Positions 23,399 through 32,834 are shown, numbered from the stretch's first letter. The stretch: DNA of 58,478 nucleotides from JAHFRG01 sp041495205 (GCA_041495205.1 JBGQCF010000010.1:1-58478); one strand, 5' to 3'. Translations and numbers: made by a program. The notes: a model not told the origin generated them from the sequence alone.

Positions 23399-26300
23399 TA
23401 GTAGATTACTTCCACGTTCTTGGGTTCCAGCCATTCGCACAAATCGCGCAGCAAATTGTCATCAAGATTGACCCGCCACTCCTCGCCCAACTGCACTTCA
23501 CACACCGCTTGCGCATTGTAATAACGAATCGAGACCGGGCACTGCCCTTTGCAGTAGGAGCCGAGCAAAGTCCGCAGCCTGGCGGCACTCGCCTCGCCGT
23601 TGAGGCTGATGCGCATTACCCGGGCGAAACGGTTGCGTGCCGCTGTCAAATCATACAGTTTGTCGGCGGTGACTCTTAAGCCTCCCGAATATTCGTCGTG
23701 GCCGACCTTGCCCTCAACGATAAGCAACCGATCCTCTTTCAGGAGCTCGCGGTTCGCTTCGAACAATTCACTGAACACCACCGTTTCGACCTGGCTGCGG
23801 CCGTCATCCAGTACCACGATCGCCATCCTGCCGCGCCGTGTCTGCTGAATGCGCACGCTGTAGATGATGCCGGCCAGCAGAATCGGCTGCGTCTGTGGCG
23901 CAAGTTCGCTTAAGCGGATTTTCACGAAGCCCTGCACGCTTTTCTGATAGGCGGTGAACGGGTGGCCGCTGAAATAAAAACCCAGTGCCATTTTTTCGTT
24001 TTGCAACCGCACCGGCTCCGGCCACTCCGGCACAGACGCCAGCGCAAGATTCTGCGCGCCGGCGCCCTCTTCAAGCTCCTTGAACAAGCTTACCTGGTTG
24101 ACTGAGCGCTGCGCCTGCTCCGCACTTTCCATGGCGATGCCTACTGACGCCAGCAGGCTTGCGCGTTGCGGGTTGAGTACATCGAATGCGCCGGAGCGTA
24201 TCAGCGATTCGATGGCGCGGCGATTGACGACGCGCTTGTCTATGCGCTGGCAGAAATCAAACAAGTCACGGAACGGCCCTTGCGCTTCACGTGCGCGAGC
24301 AATCGCGGTAATCGCCGCTTCACCTGTGCCCTTGACCGCGCCCAGCCCGTAGCGGATCTGACTGTCACCCACCGGCACGAAGCGGTAATCACTCAAATTG
24401 ATATCGGGCGGCAGCACCTCAAGGTGGTTAGCAATGCAATCCTGGTAAAAAATCTGCACCTTGTCGGTGTCGTCCATTTCCGCCGACAGTGTGGCGGCCA
24501 TGAATGCCGCAGGGTAATGCGCCTTGAGATAAGCCGTCTGGTATGCCACCATGGCATACGCTGCGGAGTGCGACTTGTTGAAACCGTATTCCGCAAATTT
24601 TTCCATCAGCCCGAAGAGCTGCTCCGCCTGCCTGGTCCTGACCCCGTGCTTCACCGCGCCCAGGATAAAAATACTGCGGTGCTTGGCCATTTCGTCCGGC
24701 TTCTTCTTGCCCATCGCGCGGCGCAGCAAATCGGCCGAGCCCAGACTGTAGCCGCCCAGCACCTGGGCGATTTGCATGACTTGTTCCTGGTACACGATCA
24801 CGCCGTAAGTAGGTTTAAGCACCGGTTCGAGCTCGGGATGAAAGTATTCCGGTCTTTCCACGCCGTGCTTGCGCTTGATGAAATCGTCCACCATGCCCGA
24901 TTGCAGCGGCCCCGGGCGGTTCAACGCCATCAACGCGATCAGGTCTTCAAAGCAATCCGCTTTCAGCCTGCGCTCAAGGTCCTTGGCGCTTTTTGATTCC
25001 GATTGGAATACCGCGGTGGTGTTGCCTGACGCAAATATTTCATACGCGGCCTTGTCGTCGAGCGGAATGTTCTCTAAAGAGAACAGTGAGGGGTGAGGGG
25101 TAAGGGGTGAGGGGTTTTCGTTCTTACTCCTTACTCCTAACCCCTGACTCCTTACATACTTCACCGCCCAATCGAGCACAGTGAGCGTGGTGAGGCCCAG
25201 AAAATCGAATTTGATGAGCCCGATTTGCTCGACATCGTCCTTGTCGAACTGGCTCACCACCGCCTCCGCCCCTTGCGCCACGTAAATCGGGCAATAATCG
25301 GTGAGCTTGCCCGGCGCGATCAAAACGCCGCCCGCGTGCATGCCGACGTTGCGCGTCAAGCCTTCCACCCGTTCCGCGAGCGCCAGCAGCTCGCGCACTT
25401 CTTCTTCTTTTTGCTCGCGCTCCCTGAGCTGCGGTTCCATCGCCCGCGCCATTTGCAGGGTGATGGTTTTCCCCGGTTGCACCGGAATGAGCTTCGCCAA
25501 CTGGTCGCAGAAGTTGTACGGCAAATCCAGCACTCGCCCCACATCTCGCACCGCCGCTTTGGCCGCCATGGTGCCGAAGGTAGCAATCTGCGAGACGCTG
25601 TCCTCGCCAAACTTTTGTTTCACATACTCGATCACCTTTTCCCGGCCGTCCTGGCAGAAGTCCACGTCGAAATCGGGCATGGACACCCGTTCCGGGTTGA
25701 GAAAACGCTCAAACAGGAGATCATAGCGCAGGGGATCCAGGTTGGTGATCCCCAGCGCGTAAGCCACCAGAGAACCGGCGCCGGAACCGCGCCCGGGGCC
25801 GACCGGCACGCCGTTCTGTTTAGCCCAGTTGATGAAGTCCGCGACTATCAGGAAATAACCGGAATAACCCATTTGCACGATGGTGCGGGTTTCAAAGTCA
25901 AGCCGCTTCTGGTAAATCGCCATTTGCTTCGCCCGTTGCGCGGCTTCAGGATAGAGCGCGTCCAGTCGTTGCTTAAGCCCCGCCAGCGCGCGCGCACACA
26001 GATACTGGTCGAGGCTGAGATCATTGGGCGTAGGAAACTGCGGGAGCCGGCTTTTGCCCAGCTCCATTTCTAAATTGCAGCGCTTGGCGATTTCCACGCT
26101 GTTCAAGAGCGCTTCGGGAATATCGGCGAACAACTCCGCCATCTCCGCCTGGGTCTTGAAATATTGCTGCTCGGTGAACAGCCTGGGGCGCCGCTGATCG
26201 CCCAGAATATAGCCTTCGGCGATGCATACCCTGGCTTCATGCGCCTTGAAATCATCCGCATCGAGAAACTGTATGGGGTGAGTGGCCACTACCGGAAGCC

Positions 26301-26880
26301 GCAAGCCGGATGCCAGATCCAAAGCGCGCTGCACATAGAGCTCGGAATGCGCGGCGCCAGCGCGTTGCAATTCGAGGTAAAAACGCTCCGGAAACAGCGC
26401 CGCCCATTCGCTCGCCAACGCCTGCGCTTGTTTGCGGTTGTCCTGGGTAAGTGCCACACCGATATCGCCATGCTGCGCACCCGAAAGCGCGATCAGCCCT
26501 TCTGTTCCGGCTTCCTTGAACCAGGTTTTTCTGATTTCGGCGCGGCCGCGATGCTGATTGGCACGGTAAGCACGCGATATCAGTCGGCACAACTGCAAGT
26601 AGCCTTGATGTGATTGGCACAATAGCAGCAGACGGAATGGCTGGTCGCGGTCGGTTTCGTTGGTCAACCAGACATCGCAGCCGGTAATCGGTTTGATTCC
26701 GGCCTTGCGCGCGGCCTGGTAAAACTTCACCATGCCAAACAGGTTGTTAAGATCGGTAAGCGCCAGCGCGGGCATGCGATCTGCGGCGGCTTTGTCTACT
26801 GCGTCGTCAAGGCGCACGATGCCGTCAACAATGGAATATTCGCTGTGCAGACGCAGGTGTACGAAAGCGGGCTGAGGCAT
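23398..26880 (-). CDS. dnaE: DNA polymerase III alpha subunit
   Basis: Replicative polymerase. From the ATG at the complement of 26878-26880 (MPQPAFVHLRLHSEYSIVDG) the protein has 1,160 residues, as in E. coli. An upstream in-frame ATG at 27000 would add 40 unrelated residues and is rejected. PHP domain at the N-terminus, polymerase core with GPGRGSGAGSLVAYALGI and PDFDVDFCQDGR (two catalytic Asp), third acidic region ALNRPGPLQSGM, tandem HhH and OB fold. Around residues 576-600 an in-frame palindromic heptamer repeat encodes an extra Ser/Pro/Leu-rich loop (see 25087-25155). The stop codon overlaps the repeat element. Confidence 0.97.
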   Translation of the reverse strand: MPQPAFVHLRLHSEYSIVDGIVRLDDAVDKAAADRMPALALTDLNNLFGMVKFYQAARKAGIKPITGCDVWLTNETDRDQPFRLLLLCQSHQGYLQLCRLISRAYRANQHRGRAEIRKTWFKEAGTEGLIALSGAQHGDIGVALTQDNRKQAQALASEWAALFPERFYLELQRAGAAHSELYVQRALDLASGLRLPVVATHPIQFLDADDFKAHEARVCIAEGYILGDQRRPRLFTEQQYFKTQAEMAELFADIPEALLNSVEIAKRCNLEMELGKSRLPQFPTPNDLSLDQYLCARALAGLKQRLDALYPEAAQRAKQMAIYQKRLDFETRTIVQMGYSGYFLIVADFINWAKQNGVPVGPGRGSGAGSLVAYALGITNLDPLRYDLLFERFLNPERVSMPDFDVDFCQDGREKVIEYVKQKFGEDSVSQIATFGTMAAKAAVRDVGRVLDLPYNFCDQLAKLIPVQPGKTITLQMARAMEPQLREREQKEEEVRELLALAERVEGLTRNVGMHAGGVLIAPGKLTDYCPIYVAQGAEAVVSQFDKDDVEQIGLIKFDFLGLTTLTVLDWAVKYVRSQGLGVRSKNENPSPLTPHPSLFSLENIPLDDKAAYEIFASGNTTAVFQSESKSAKDLERRLKADCFEDLIALMALNRPGPLQSGMVDDFIKRKHGVERPEYFHPELEPVLKPTYGVIVYQEQVMQIAQVLGGYSLGSADLLRRAMGKKKPDEMAKHRSIFILGAVKHGVRTRQAEQLFGLMEKFAEYGFNKSHSAAYAMVAYQTAYLKAHYPAAFMAATLSAEMDDTDKVQIFYQDCIANHLEVLPPDINLSDYRFVPVGDSQIRYGLGAVKGTGEAAITAIARAREAQGPFRDLFDFCQRIDKRVVNRRAIESLIRSGAFDVLNPQRASLLASVGIAMESAEQAQRSVNQVSLFKELEEGAGAQNLALASVPEWPEPVRLQNEKMALGFYFSGHPFTAYQKSVQGFVKIRLSELAPQTQPILLAGIIYSVRIQQTRRGRMAIVVLDDGRSQVETVVFSELFEANRELLKEDRLLIVEGKVGHDEYSGGLRVTADKLYDLTAARNRFARVMRISLNGEASAARLRTLLGSYCKGQCPVSIRYYNAQAVCEVQLGEEWRVNLDDNLLRDLCEWLEPKNVEVIY
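25087..25155. repeat. Palindromic heptamer repeat inserted in frame in dnaE
   Basis: The plus strand shows tandem 7-mers GTGAGGG, GTGAGGG, GTAAGGG, GTGAGGG, then GTTTTCGTTCTT as loop, and a right arm ACTCCTTACTCCTAACCCC and TGACTCCTTAC that is nearly the inverted copy (mismatches are mostly G/A, still pairing as G-U in RNA). In dnaE it encodes SQGLGVRSKNENPSPLTPHP plus a few residues, absent from other DnaE proteins. The arrangement resembles the heptameric short tandem repeats and palindromic elements that insert in coding sequences of some bacteria. Confidence 0.75.
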
Positions 26881-26954
26881 GGTGATATAATGCGGCTCGA
26901 TTGCAGATTTTACCACCAACGCGATGTGACGAAACGCCGAGTTTATTTCCCGAG

Positions 26955-27200
26955 ATGAACCAACGTTGCGCGATATTGATGGTGTTGCTTTTCGCGGCAT
27001 GCGCGCAAGAACCGCCCAAGCCGGCGCAAACGCCTAACGTCAATCTCTCGGGTTTTCCAAAAAGTTTTCAGGACGGCTACCGCGACGGCTGCACCAGCGC
27101 CCAGTCGCTGCTTAACAAAAAAGACCAGGCGCGTTACAAGTCGGACGTACAGTACTCGACCGGCTGGCAGGATGGCTACAGCGCGTGCAGGAATAAATAA
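26955..27200 (+). CDS. Small lipoprotein
   Basis: 81 residues from ATG 26955 (MNQRCAILMVLLFAACAQEP). The lipobox LFAAC supports this start over an upstream in-frame ATG (26901). The mature part has two similar short motifs, DGYRDGCTSAQ and DGYSACRNK, each with Gly-Tyr and Cys, as in the small 'hypothetical lipoprotein' group with FxDGYxDGC repeats. Divergent from dnaE, and one base from the convergent TraB/GumN stop. Confidence 0.7.
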   Translation: MNQRCAILMVLLFAACAQEPPKPAQTPNVNLSGFPKSFQDGYRDGCTSAQSLLNKKDQARYKSDVQYSTGWQDGYSACRNK

Positions 27201-27201
27201 A

Positions 27202-28086
27202 TTAGTAAATTCGCGTAATCTGATAGCCGCGGCTTTGCAGCAGGCTCAGCACTCCCTTGTCCCCATATAAGTGCAGCGCGCCCACGGCGATGAATGCCCC
27301 GCCCTCGGTGAGCCGCGGCTGCATGCGCCCGGCCATGCGCGTGTTCCGGTCGTAGAGCACGAGCTGCAGGAATGCTTCGTTCAAACTTTTATCCGCCTCA
27401 TCTTCCATCATGCTGTTGTTGATATCCCACATCGCCCCAAGGTCGCGCTTGAGATAGGCCTGGATTGATTTATCCACTACCCCGGGAATCAAGTCGTGAT
27501 GAGTCACGGTCTGCTTGAGTAAACCTACTTGAGCCTCCATCGGCAGCCCATCGAATACTGCAATCTGCTCTTCAACGCTCTCCAGCTGGTATACGGACTT
27601 GTGCTGCTGCAGCGCTTGCTGATACAGCAAATCATCCACGATGATGCCCTGCCGCCCCTTGGGCAGAATCAGGGTGAGCATCAGCGCCCAGGGCTTGAAT
27701 CTCGCACTAACCTCGACCGGCATGCCGTATTCACGCATCACCTCGGTGGTGTTGGCGAACAAGGGCTCGCCGAGCAGCACTTTCAGGTCCCTCCCATCAT
27801 CAAGCAGCATCGAAGCGACAAATTTCCGGGTGCTCGCCTCGTCGATAATCATTTCCATGGTGAAGCTCTTGCTTCGCGCAAATGTTTTTTTGACCGGCGC
27901 CGGCAAATCGGTGACGCGCGCGTCATCGAGATGGATAGTGCCGAAGACATAGCTGGGCTGGGTATCGGTCTTTTCGATTTTCCACAGCAGGCCTTTGGAA
28001 AATTTTGCGGCCGTATCGGCTGCGGCGGCAAAGCCCGACGCCGCGACAAGCAAACAACTCAATGCGATACAAGCCAGTTTTTTCAT
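27202..28086 (-). CDS. TraB/GumN family exported protein
   Basis: 294 residues with an N-terminal signal peptide (cleavage near GFAAA-AD). The family motifs are YVFGTIHLDD near the N-terminus (GxxH) and AVGALHLYGDKGVL at the C-terminus (GxxH), with conserved acidic residues between. The fold is shared with Tiki metalloproteases, so a periplasmic peptidase or metal-dependent hydrolase role is plausible but unproven for bacterial members. The gene stands alone. Confidence 0.88.
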   Translation of the reverse strand: MKKLACIALSCLLVAASGFAAAADTAAKFSKGLLWKIEKTDTQPSYVFGTIHLDDARVTDLPAPVKKTFARSKSFTMEMIIDEASTRKFVASMLLDDGRDLKVLLGEPLFANTTEVMREYGMPVEVSARFKPWALMLTLILPKGRQGIIVDDLLYQQALQQHKSVYQLESVEEQIAVFDGLPMEAQVGLLKQTVTHHDLIPGVVDKSIQAYLKRDLGAMWDINNSMMEDEADKSLNEAFLQLVLYDRNTRMAGRMQPRLTEGGAFIAVGALHLYGDKGVLSLLQSRGYQITRIY

Positions 28087-28214
28087 GTTTGCTTAAAACA
28101 AGTGGGGTGGATTACAGCGCGGCTACTAAGAGGCCGGTATGCGCCGAATCATCGCACGAAAAATCACAAAAACCAAATCATGAAGCCCGACAAGCCGCTG
28201 TCCCACTGCTTCAA

Positions 28215-28421
28215 CGGACCGTGCTTCACCTGCACACGTGGGATGACCACGGCAATCCGCAGCTGTTCCTGCTAGATAGCTGGATGGATGTGTCGGCTTC
28301 ATTCCAGTTCCGGCTGGATGTGTTGCAGGAAATCTGGCAGTTCATCGCCCCCGACTGGCGCCGCTTGGTCAGAACCTCCGGCCGCAGGATTTTGTCCAGC
28401 TTTGACTTCGCCCGAGTCTAA
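28215..28421 (+). pseudogene. Decayed alpha/beta-hydrolase N-terminal fragment
   Basis: The translation LHLHTWDDHGNPQLFLL then DSWMDVSASFQF and IAPDWR matches the start of alpha/beta hydrolases whose usual form is LLHGWMDVSASFQF...IAPDWRGFG. The oxyanion His-Gly is replaced by Asp-Ser, the reading frame is lost after DWR (adding one base would give RRFGQN), and the nucleophile-bearing remainder is gone. No intact start is in phase. The rest of the 526-bp gap between 28086 and 28613 (28087-28214 and 28422-28612) holds no gene I can support; its last part is AT-rich and should contain the gltI promoter. Confidence 0.55.
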
Positions 28422-28612
28422 TGCTGTTTTCGCATAGGGCCCAAAGGGATCGGTATTCAAGCTGGTTCCAGAACAATAAAATCCGGCAAATCAATAATAT
28501 ATACTGCTGGACAATAAAATGTTCATCAGCTAGATTAAAAACGTGGCCGGCTTTACGCATGCCGCCTTGCTGCCTACAAAAATCACCTAAAATATCCCTC
28601 GAGGAGAAGCTC

Positions 28613-29512
28613 ATGAACCACTTTTCCCGTTTGCTTCTGGCGTTCGTTGCGTGCACGGTGTTCACTTCCCCGGCCCTCGCCCAACAACTTACCGGCACCC
28701 TCAAGAAAATCAAGGATTCCGGCACTATCGTTCTCGCTCACCGCGAATCTTCGATCCCGTTTTCCTACTACGACGACAAGCAGCAGGTTGTTGGCTATTC
28801 GTATGAGATCGCGTTGAAGATCGTCGATGCAGTCAAGAAGGAGCTCAAGCTGCCTAAGCTGGAGGTGAAGCTGATACCCGTCACTCCGGCTAACCGTATC
28901 CAGCTCATCCAGAACGGCACGGTAGATCTTGAGTGCGGTTCGACCACCAACAACCTGGAGCGCCAGAAGCAGGTCGATTTCACCAACACGATCTTCATCA
29001 TCGGCACACGGCTGATGGCCAAGGTCAATTCGGGTATCAAGGACTTTCCCGACCTCGCCGGAAAGAACGTCGTAACCACGGCCGGCACTACCTCCGAGCA
29101 GATTCTGCGCAAGATGAATGAGGAAAAGCAGATGAAAATGAACCTCATCAGCGCCAAGGACCACGGAGAGTCGTTCCTCACACTGGAGACCGGCCGCGCC
29201 GTGGCGTTCATGATGGACGACGCGCTGCTTTACGGCGAGCGCGCCAAGGCGAAGAAGCCCGGTGAATGGGTGATCGTCGGCAAACCCCAGTCGTTTGAGG
29301 CGTATGGCTGCATGCTGCGCAAGAATGACGCGGCGTTCAAGAAGCTCGCGGACGAGACCATCGCGAAGCTTGAGACCAGCGGCGCTGCCGAGAAGCTGTA
29401 TGACAAATGGTTCAGATCGCCGGTCCCGCCGAAAGGGCTCAACCTCGACTTCCCGCTGAGCGAGGACATGAAGAAGCTCATCAAGAACCCGAACGACAAG
29501 GCGCTCCAGTAA
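28613..29512 (+). CDS. gltI: Glutamate/aspartate ABC transporter, periplasmic binding protein
   Basis: 299 residues, signal peptide cleaved near ALAQ-QL. Very close to E. coli GltI over its length: VLAHRESSIPFSYYDDKQQV, NGTVDLECGSTTNN, RAVAFMMDDALL, GERAKAKKPG and QSFEAYGCMLRK include the Arg, Ser and Asp that hold the acidic amino acid. GAGGAGA precedes ATG 28613; an earlier in-frame start (28421) is unlikely since it would bury the signal peptide. First gene of gltIJKL. Confidence 0.95.
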   Translation: MNHFSRLLLAFVACTVFTSPALAQQLTGTLKKIKDSGTIVLAHRESSIPFSYYDDKQQVVGYSYEIALKIVDAVKKELKLPKLEVKLIPVTPANRIQLIQNGTVDLECGSTTNNLERQKQVDFTNTIFIIGTRLMAKVNSGIKDFPDLAGKNVVTTAGTTSEQILRKMNEEKQMKMNLISAKDHGESFLTLETGRAVAFMMDDALLYGERAKAKKPGEWVIVGKPQSFEAYGCMLRKNDAAFKKLADETIAKLETSGAAEKLYDKWFRSPVPPKGLNLDFPLSEDMKKLIKNPNDKALQ

Positions 29513-29526
29513 GACGATAGGCGGGG

Positions 29527-29547
29527 GGAGCGCGTCCTTTCCGCTCC
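29527..29547 (+). terminator. Hairpin between gltI and gltJ
   Basis: GGAGCG (29527-29532) and CGCTCC (29542-29547) form a 6-bp stem with a 9-nt loop in the 70-bp gap after the binding protein gene. Such hairpins often lower expression of the permease genes relative to the binding protein; there is no T-run for full termination. Confidence 0.4.
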
Positions 29548-29582
29548 ATCTTTCAGGCTGTATGACAAGGCGCGGGTGCTAG

Positions 29583-30323
29583 ATGGGTTACCACTGGAGT
29601 TGGGGCATTTTTTTTAGCAAGGTTCCTTCCGGGGAAACGACTTACCTCGGCTGGTTCCTTGAGGGCCTGCAGTGGACGGTAATAATGTCCCTCTCTTCCT
29701 GGGTCATTGCCCTTGTCCTCGGCGCTCTGCTCGGGGTGCTGCGCACTGTGCCGGGTCGGTGGCTCTCCGGCCTCGCGGCGACCTACGTCGAGATTTTCCG
29801 CAACATCCCGCTTCTTGTGCAGCTGTTCATCTGGTACTTCGTGATACCCGAGCTGCTGCCGGCGTCGATAGGCACAGCCATCAAGAACTCGACGCCGCTC
29901 CTGCAGCAGTTCCTAGCCGGCATGCTCTGCCTCGGGCTGTTCACCGCCGCGCGCGTCAGCGAGCAGGTGCGCTCCGGCATCGGCGCGCTCGCGCGCGGAC
30001 AGAAGAACGCCGGTCTGGCGATGGGGTTGACGCTGCCGCAGACCTACCGGTTCGTGTTGCTGCCGATGGCATTCCGCATCATCATCCCGCCGCTCACCTC
30101 CGAGTTCCTCAACATCTTCAAAAATTCCGCGGTGATCTCGACCATCGGCTTCGTCGAGTTGTCGCGCCAGGCGCAGCAGCTGGTGGACTACACCGCCCAG
30201 CCCTACGAGGCCTTCATCGTCGTCACCCTGGCTTACCTCATACTGAACGTAGTAATTATGACGTTCATGCGCTGGATCGAACAGCGCACCCGGGTGCCGG
30301 GGTTTATCACGACTGGCAAATAA
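29583..30323 (+). CDS. gltJ: Glutamate/aspartate ABC transporter permease 1
   Basis: 246 residues, the E. coli GltJ length. Membrane protein with the His/Glu/Gln-family segment YVEIFRNIPLLVQLFIWYF and the coupling loop (EAA loop) EQVRSGIGALARGQKNAGLA-type sequence that contacts the ATPase. The next gene starts directly after its stop (30324). Confidence 0.93.
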   Translation: MGYHWSWGIFFSKVPSGETTYLGWFLEGLQWTVIMSLSSWVIALVLGALLGVLRTVPGRWLSGLAATYVEIFRNIPLLVQLFIWYFVIPELLPASIGTAIKNSTPLLQQFLAGMLCLGLFTAARVSEQVRSGIGALARGQKNAGLAMGLTLPQTYRFVLLPMAFRIIIPPLTSEFLNIFKNSAVISTIGFVELSRQAQQLVDYTAQPYEAFIVVTLAYLILNVVIMTFMRWIEQRTRVPGFITTGK

Positions 30324-30998
30324 ATGTACGAATTCGACTGGAGCTCGATCCCCGGCGCACTGCCCTACCTGTGGACCGGGGCGAAAACCACCCTTGAGAT
30401 CACCGGCCTTGCAATTGTTGTCGGTATCATCTGGGGCGCCCTGCTCGCCGTAATGCGCGTGTCGGCCAACCGCGTCGTGGCATGGCTCGCGGCCAGCTAC
30501 GTAAACCTGTTCCGCTCAGTGCCGCTGCTAATGGTGATCCTGTGGTTCTTCCTGATCGTGCCCTCGCTGCTGAAGGCGATTTTTGGCGAGAGCATCGCCG
30601 ACATCCGCCTTGCCTCGGCCTTCACCGCGTTCGCGCTGTTCGAGGCCGCGTACTACTCCGAGATCATCCGCGCCGGCATCCAGAGCGTGCCGCGCGGCCA
30701 GGTGAGCGCCGCATACGCACTCGGCCTCACTTACAGCCAGGCAATGCGCCTCGTGGTGCTGCCGCAGGCGTTCCGCAACATGATTCCGCTCCTGCTCACC
30801 CAGGCGATCATACTTTTCCAGGACACCTCGCTTGTGTACGTCATCGGGCTGGCCGACTTTTTCGGCGCCGCCTACAAGGTCGGCGACCGCGACGGTCGCA
30901 TCGTCGAACTCCTGCTGTTCGCCGGCGCCGTGTATTTCGTGCTGTGTTTCAGCGCCTCGCTCCTAGTCAGGCGATACCAGCACAGGCTAGCCAAATGA
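30324..30998 (+). CDS. gltK: Glutamate/aspartate ABC transporter permease 2
   Basis: 224 residues, same length as E. coli GltK. Segments NLFRSVPLLMVILWFFLIVP and EIIRAGIQSVPRGQVSAAYA (coupling loop) are family typical. It ends with RRYQHRLAK, and its TGA overlaps the gltL ATG. GC-rich codon use is shared by all four glt genes and differs from the neighbours. Confidence 0.93.
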   Translation: MYEFDWSSIPGALPYLWTGAKTTLEITGLAIVVGIIWGALLAVMRVSANRVVAWLAASYVNLFRSVPLLMVILWFFLIVPSLLKAIFGESIADIRLASAFTAFALFEAAYYSEIIRAGIQSVPRGQVSAAYALGLTYSQAMRLVVLPQAFRNMIPLLLTQAIILFQDTSLVYVIGLADFFGAAYKVGDRDGRIVELLLFAGAVYFVLCFSASLLVRRYQHRLAK

Positions 30999-31723
30999 TC
31001 TCTATCAGCAATGTCAGCAAGTGGTACGGCAACTTCCAGGTATTGACCGACTGCACGACCCAAGTGAAGAAAGGCGAGGTCGTGGTGGTCTGCGGCCCTT
31101 CCGGCTCCGGCAAGTCGACGCTGATCAAATGCGTGAACGGCCTGGAACCTTTCCAGAAGGGCGACATCACCGTTGATGGCATCTCGGTGGCAGACCCGAA
31201 GACGAACCTCTCCAAGCTGCGCGCCCGGTTAGGCATGGTGTTCCAGAATTTCGAGCTATTCCCCCACATGAGCATAACCGACAACTTGACCCTGGCGCAG
31301 ATCAAGGTGCTGGGGCGAAGCCGGGATGAAGCGACGGCGCGAGGCTTGAAAATGCTGGAGCGGGTCGGCATTACGGCGCACGCCCACAAGTTTCCTGGTC
31401 AGCTTTCGGGCGGGCAACAGCAGCGCGTCGCCATTGCCCGCGCGTTGGCGATGGATCCGATCGCCATGCTGTTCGACGAGCCGACCTCTGCGCTCGATCC
31501 GGAGATGATCAACGAGGTGCTGGATGTGATGGTCGAGCTGGCCAAGGAAGGCATGACCATGATGTGCGTGACCCACGAAATGGGTTTCGCACGCAAAGTC
31601 GCGCACCGGGTGATTTTTATGGACCAGGGCAGGATTATTGAAGACGCCGCTAAGGACGAATTCTTCGGCACGCCGCGCTCGGAGCGGGCGCAGCAATTCT
31701 TGTCAAAGATTCTCCATCATTAG
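30995..31723 (+). CDS. gltL: Glutamate/aspartate ABC transporter ATPase
   Basis: 242 residues from ATG 30995, overlapping the gltK stop (ATGA). Walker A GPSGSGKST, Q-loop GMVFQNFELFPH, signature LSGGQQQRVAIARAL, Walker B AMLFDEPTSALD and the switch His in VTHEMGFA are all intact. A longer frame opening at 30482 merges with it but is out of phase for gltK. It ends 38 bp before the convergent nitroreductase gene. Confidence 0.96.
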   Translation: MISISNVSKWYGNFQVLTDCTTQVKKGEVVVVCGPSGSGKSTLIKCVNGLEPFQKGDITVDGISVADPKTNLSKLRARLGMVFQNFELFPHMSITDNLTLAQIKVLGRSRDEATARGLKMLERVGITAHAHKFPGQLSGGQQQRVAIARALAMDPIAMLFDEPTSALDPEMINEVLDVMVELAKEGMTMMCVTHEMGFARKVAHRVIFMDQGRIIEDAAKDEFFGTPRSERAQQFLSKILHH

Positions 31724-31761
31724 ATTGGCTAAGGCCGCAACGTATCCCGCAATTTCGGATT

Positions 31762-32367
31762 TCAGGCGACCGGAACGCCCCAGGTTCCCTCGAAGAACTT
31801 TTCCCTAAGAGGCTTGCGGGCTCTCGGCGCGAGTTCTCGTTCCTTGATTTCCCCTTCCAGAATATCGACATCGACTTGATAGCCAACCGCGATCATCGCC
31901 ATCGGCATATAACCTGCGGGAATCGCAAATTTTTCGCGCAGCTTGTCGGCATCGAAACCGCCCATCTGGTGCGCAGCAAGTCCCAGCGCCACCGCTTGCA
32001 GCACTAGGCTCATACTGGAGGCACCGGTGTCATGCTGCGCCCAGCGGTTGGGCTTGCCGTTATGCGCGAATTGGCTGCCGGCGATGGATGCCATGAGCAG
32101 CGGCGCATTCTTTACCCAGATTTGATTTCCCCCGGCGAGACATTCAAATGCTTTCTGCCAGCCCGCGGGATCCCGCTTTCGGTCCCACAGCAGATAGCGC
32201 CACGGTTCATCGCCGTTACAGGACGGCGCCCAGCGCGCCGCTTCCAACAACGACTTGATCTGCTCGTGGCTCACCGGACGATTATTGTCGAACGCACGCG
32301 GGCTCCAGCGCCGCGCCATGAGATCGTGAATGGCGACAGAAGTTTGCGCTTTTTTTTCTACAATCAC
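31762..32367 (-). CDS. Nitroreductase family protein
   Basis: About 201 residues. FMN-dependent NAD(P)H oxidoreductase fold: LMARRWSPRAFDNNRPV (FMN phosphate Arg/Ser), LLEAARWAPSCNGDEPWRYL (FMN and substrate), and ALGLAAHQMGGFD. I prefer the GTG at the complement of 32365-32367 over the upstream ATG, since GGAGGAGA lies just before it and the GTG overlaps the doxX stop (GTGA), so the two are translationally coupled. Substrate unknown. Confidence 0.88.
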   Translation of the reverse strand: MIVEKKAQTSVAIHDLMARRWSPRAFDNNRPVSHEQIKSLLEAARWAPSCNGDEPWRYLLWDRKRDPAGWQKAFECLAGGNQIWVKNAPLLMASIAGSQFAHNGKPNRWAQHDTGASSMSLVLQAVALGLAAHQMGGFDADKLREKFAIPAGYMPMAMIAVGYQVDVDILEGEIKERELAPRARKPLREKFFEGTWGVPVA

Positions 32368-32804
32368 GATTTCTCCTCCATCTTCTCCCCACACTTGTCC
32401 TTCTTACCCAAACTGTATGGTCCGGAACCATAAGCCATGATGTAGAGCATCCCGCCCATGATGGCGAGATTTTTCATGAAATTTATCTGGTTTTGCATTT
32501 GCGCCGCGTCCGCTGCCCAGAATGGATGAAAGATGAGCGTCGTCGGAATGATAAACAGGAAAATTGCCAGCGCCGCCCAGCGTGCCTGCCAACCCAGCAC
32601 CATCATGATGCCGCCGCCCAATTCGATGAGTATGGTGGCAATCAACAGCACCTGCGGTATCGGCAACCCTTGGCCAGCCATGTAGTCCGCAGTAGAGTTG
32701 AAATTGGTGATTTTGCCGAAACCGGAAATGATGAATATCAATGCCAGCAAAATACGCCCAATGAGCGGCGCGTACTGTGTCGTCATTTCACATGCCTTGT
32801 TCAT
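32364..32804 (-). CDS. DoxX-family membrane protein
   Basis: 146 residues with four helices: LIGRILLALIFIISGFGKI at the N-terminus (typical DoxX/SURF4 motif with GFxKI), IATILIELGGGIMMVLG, and a central histidine in LIFHPFWAA. AAAGGAG precedes the ATG. Members take part in redox balance or detoxification in the inner membrane; the pairing with a nitroreductase and the pirin gene next door is common in stress-response clusters. Confidence 0.88.
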   Translation of the reverse strand: MNKACEMTTQYAPLIGRILLALIFIISGFGKITNFNSTADYMAGQGLPIPQVLLIATILIELGGGIMMVLGWQARWAALAIFLFIIPTTLIFHPFWAADAAQMQNQINFMKNLAIMGGMLYIMAYGSGPYSLGKKDKCGEKMEEKS

Positions 32805-32834
32805 GATTGCGCTCCTTTCTAGTGTTAGAGGCTC

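Noticed and set aside
26881..27000. Extended dnaE start at 27000
   Set aside because: The 40 added residues have no similarity to DnaE, overlap the divergent lipoprotein gene, and the ATG at 26880 gives the normal PHP-domain start.
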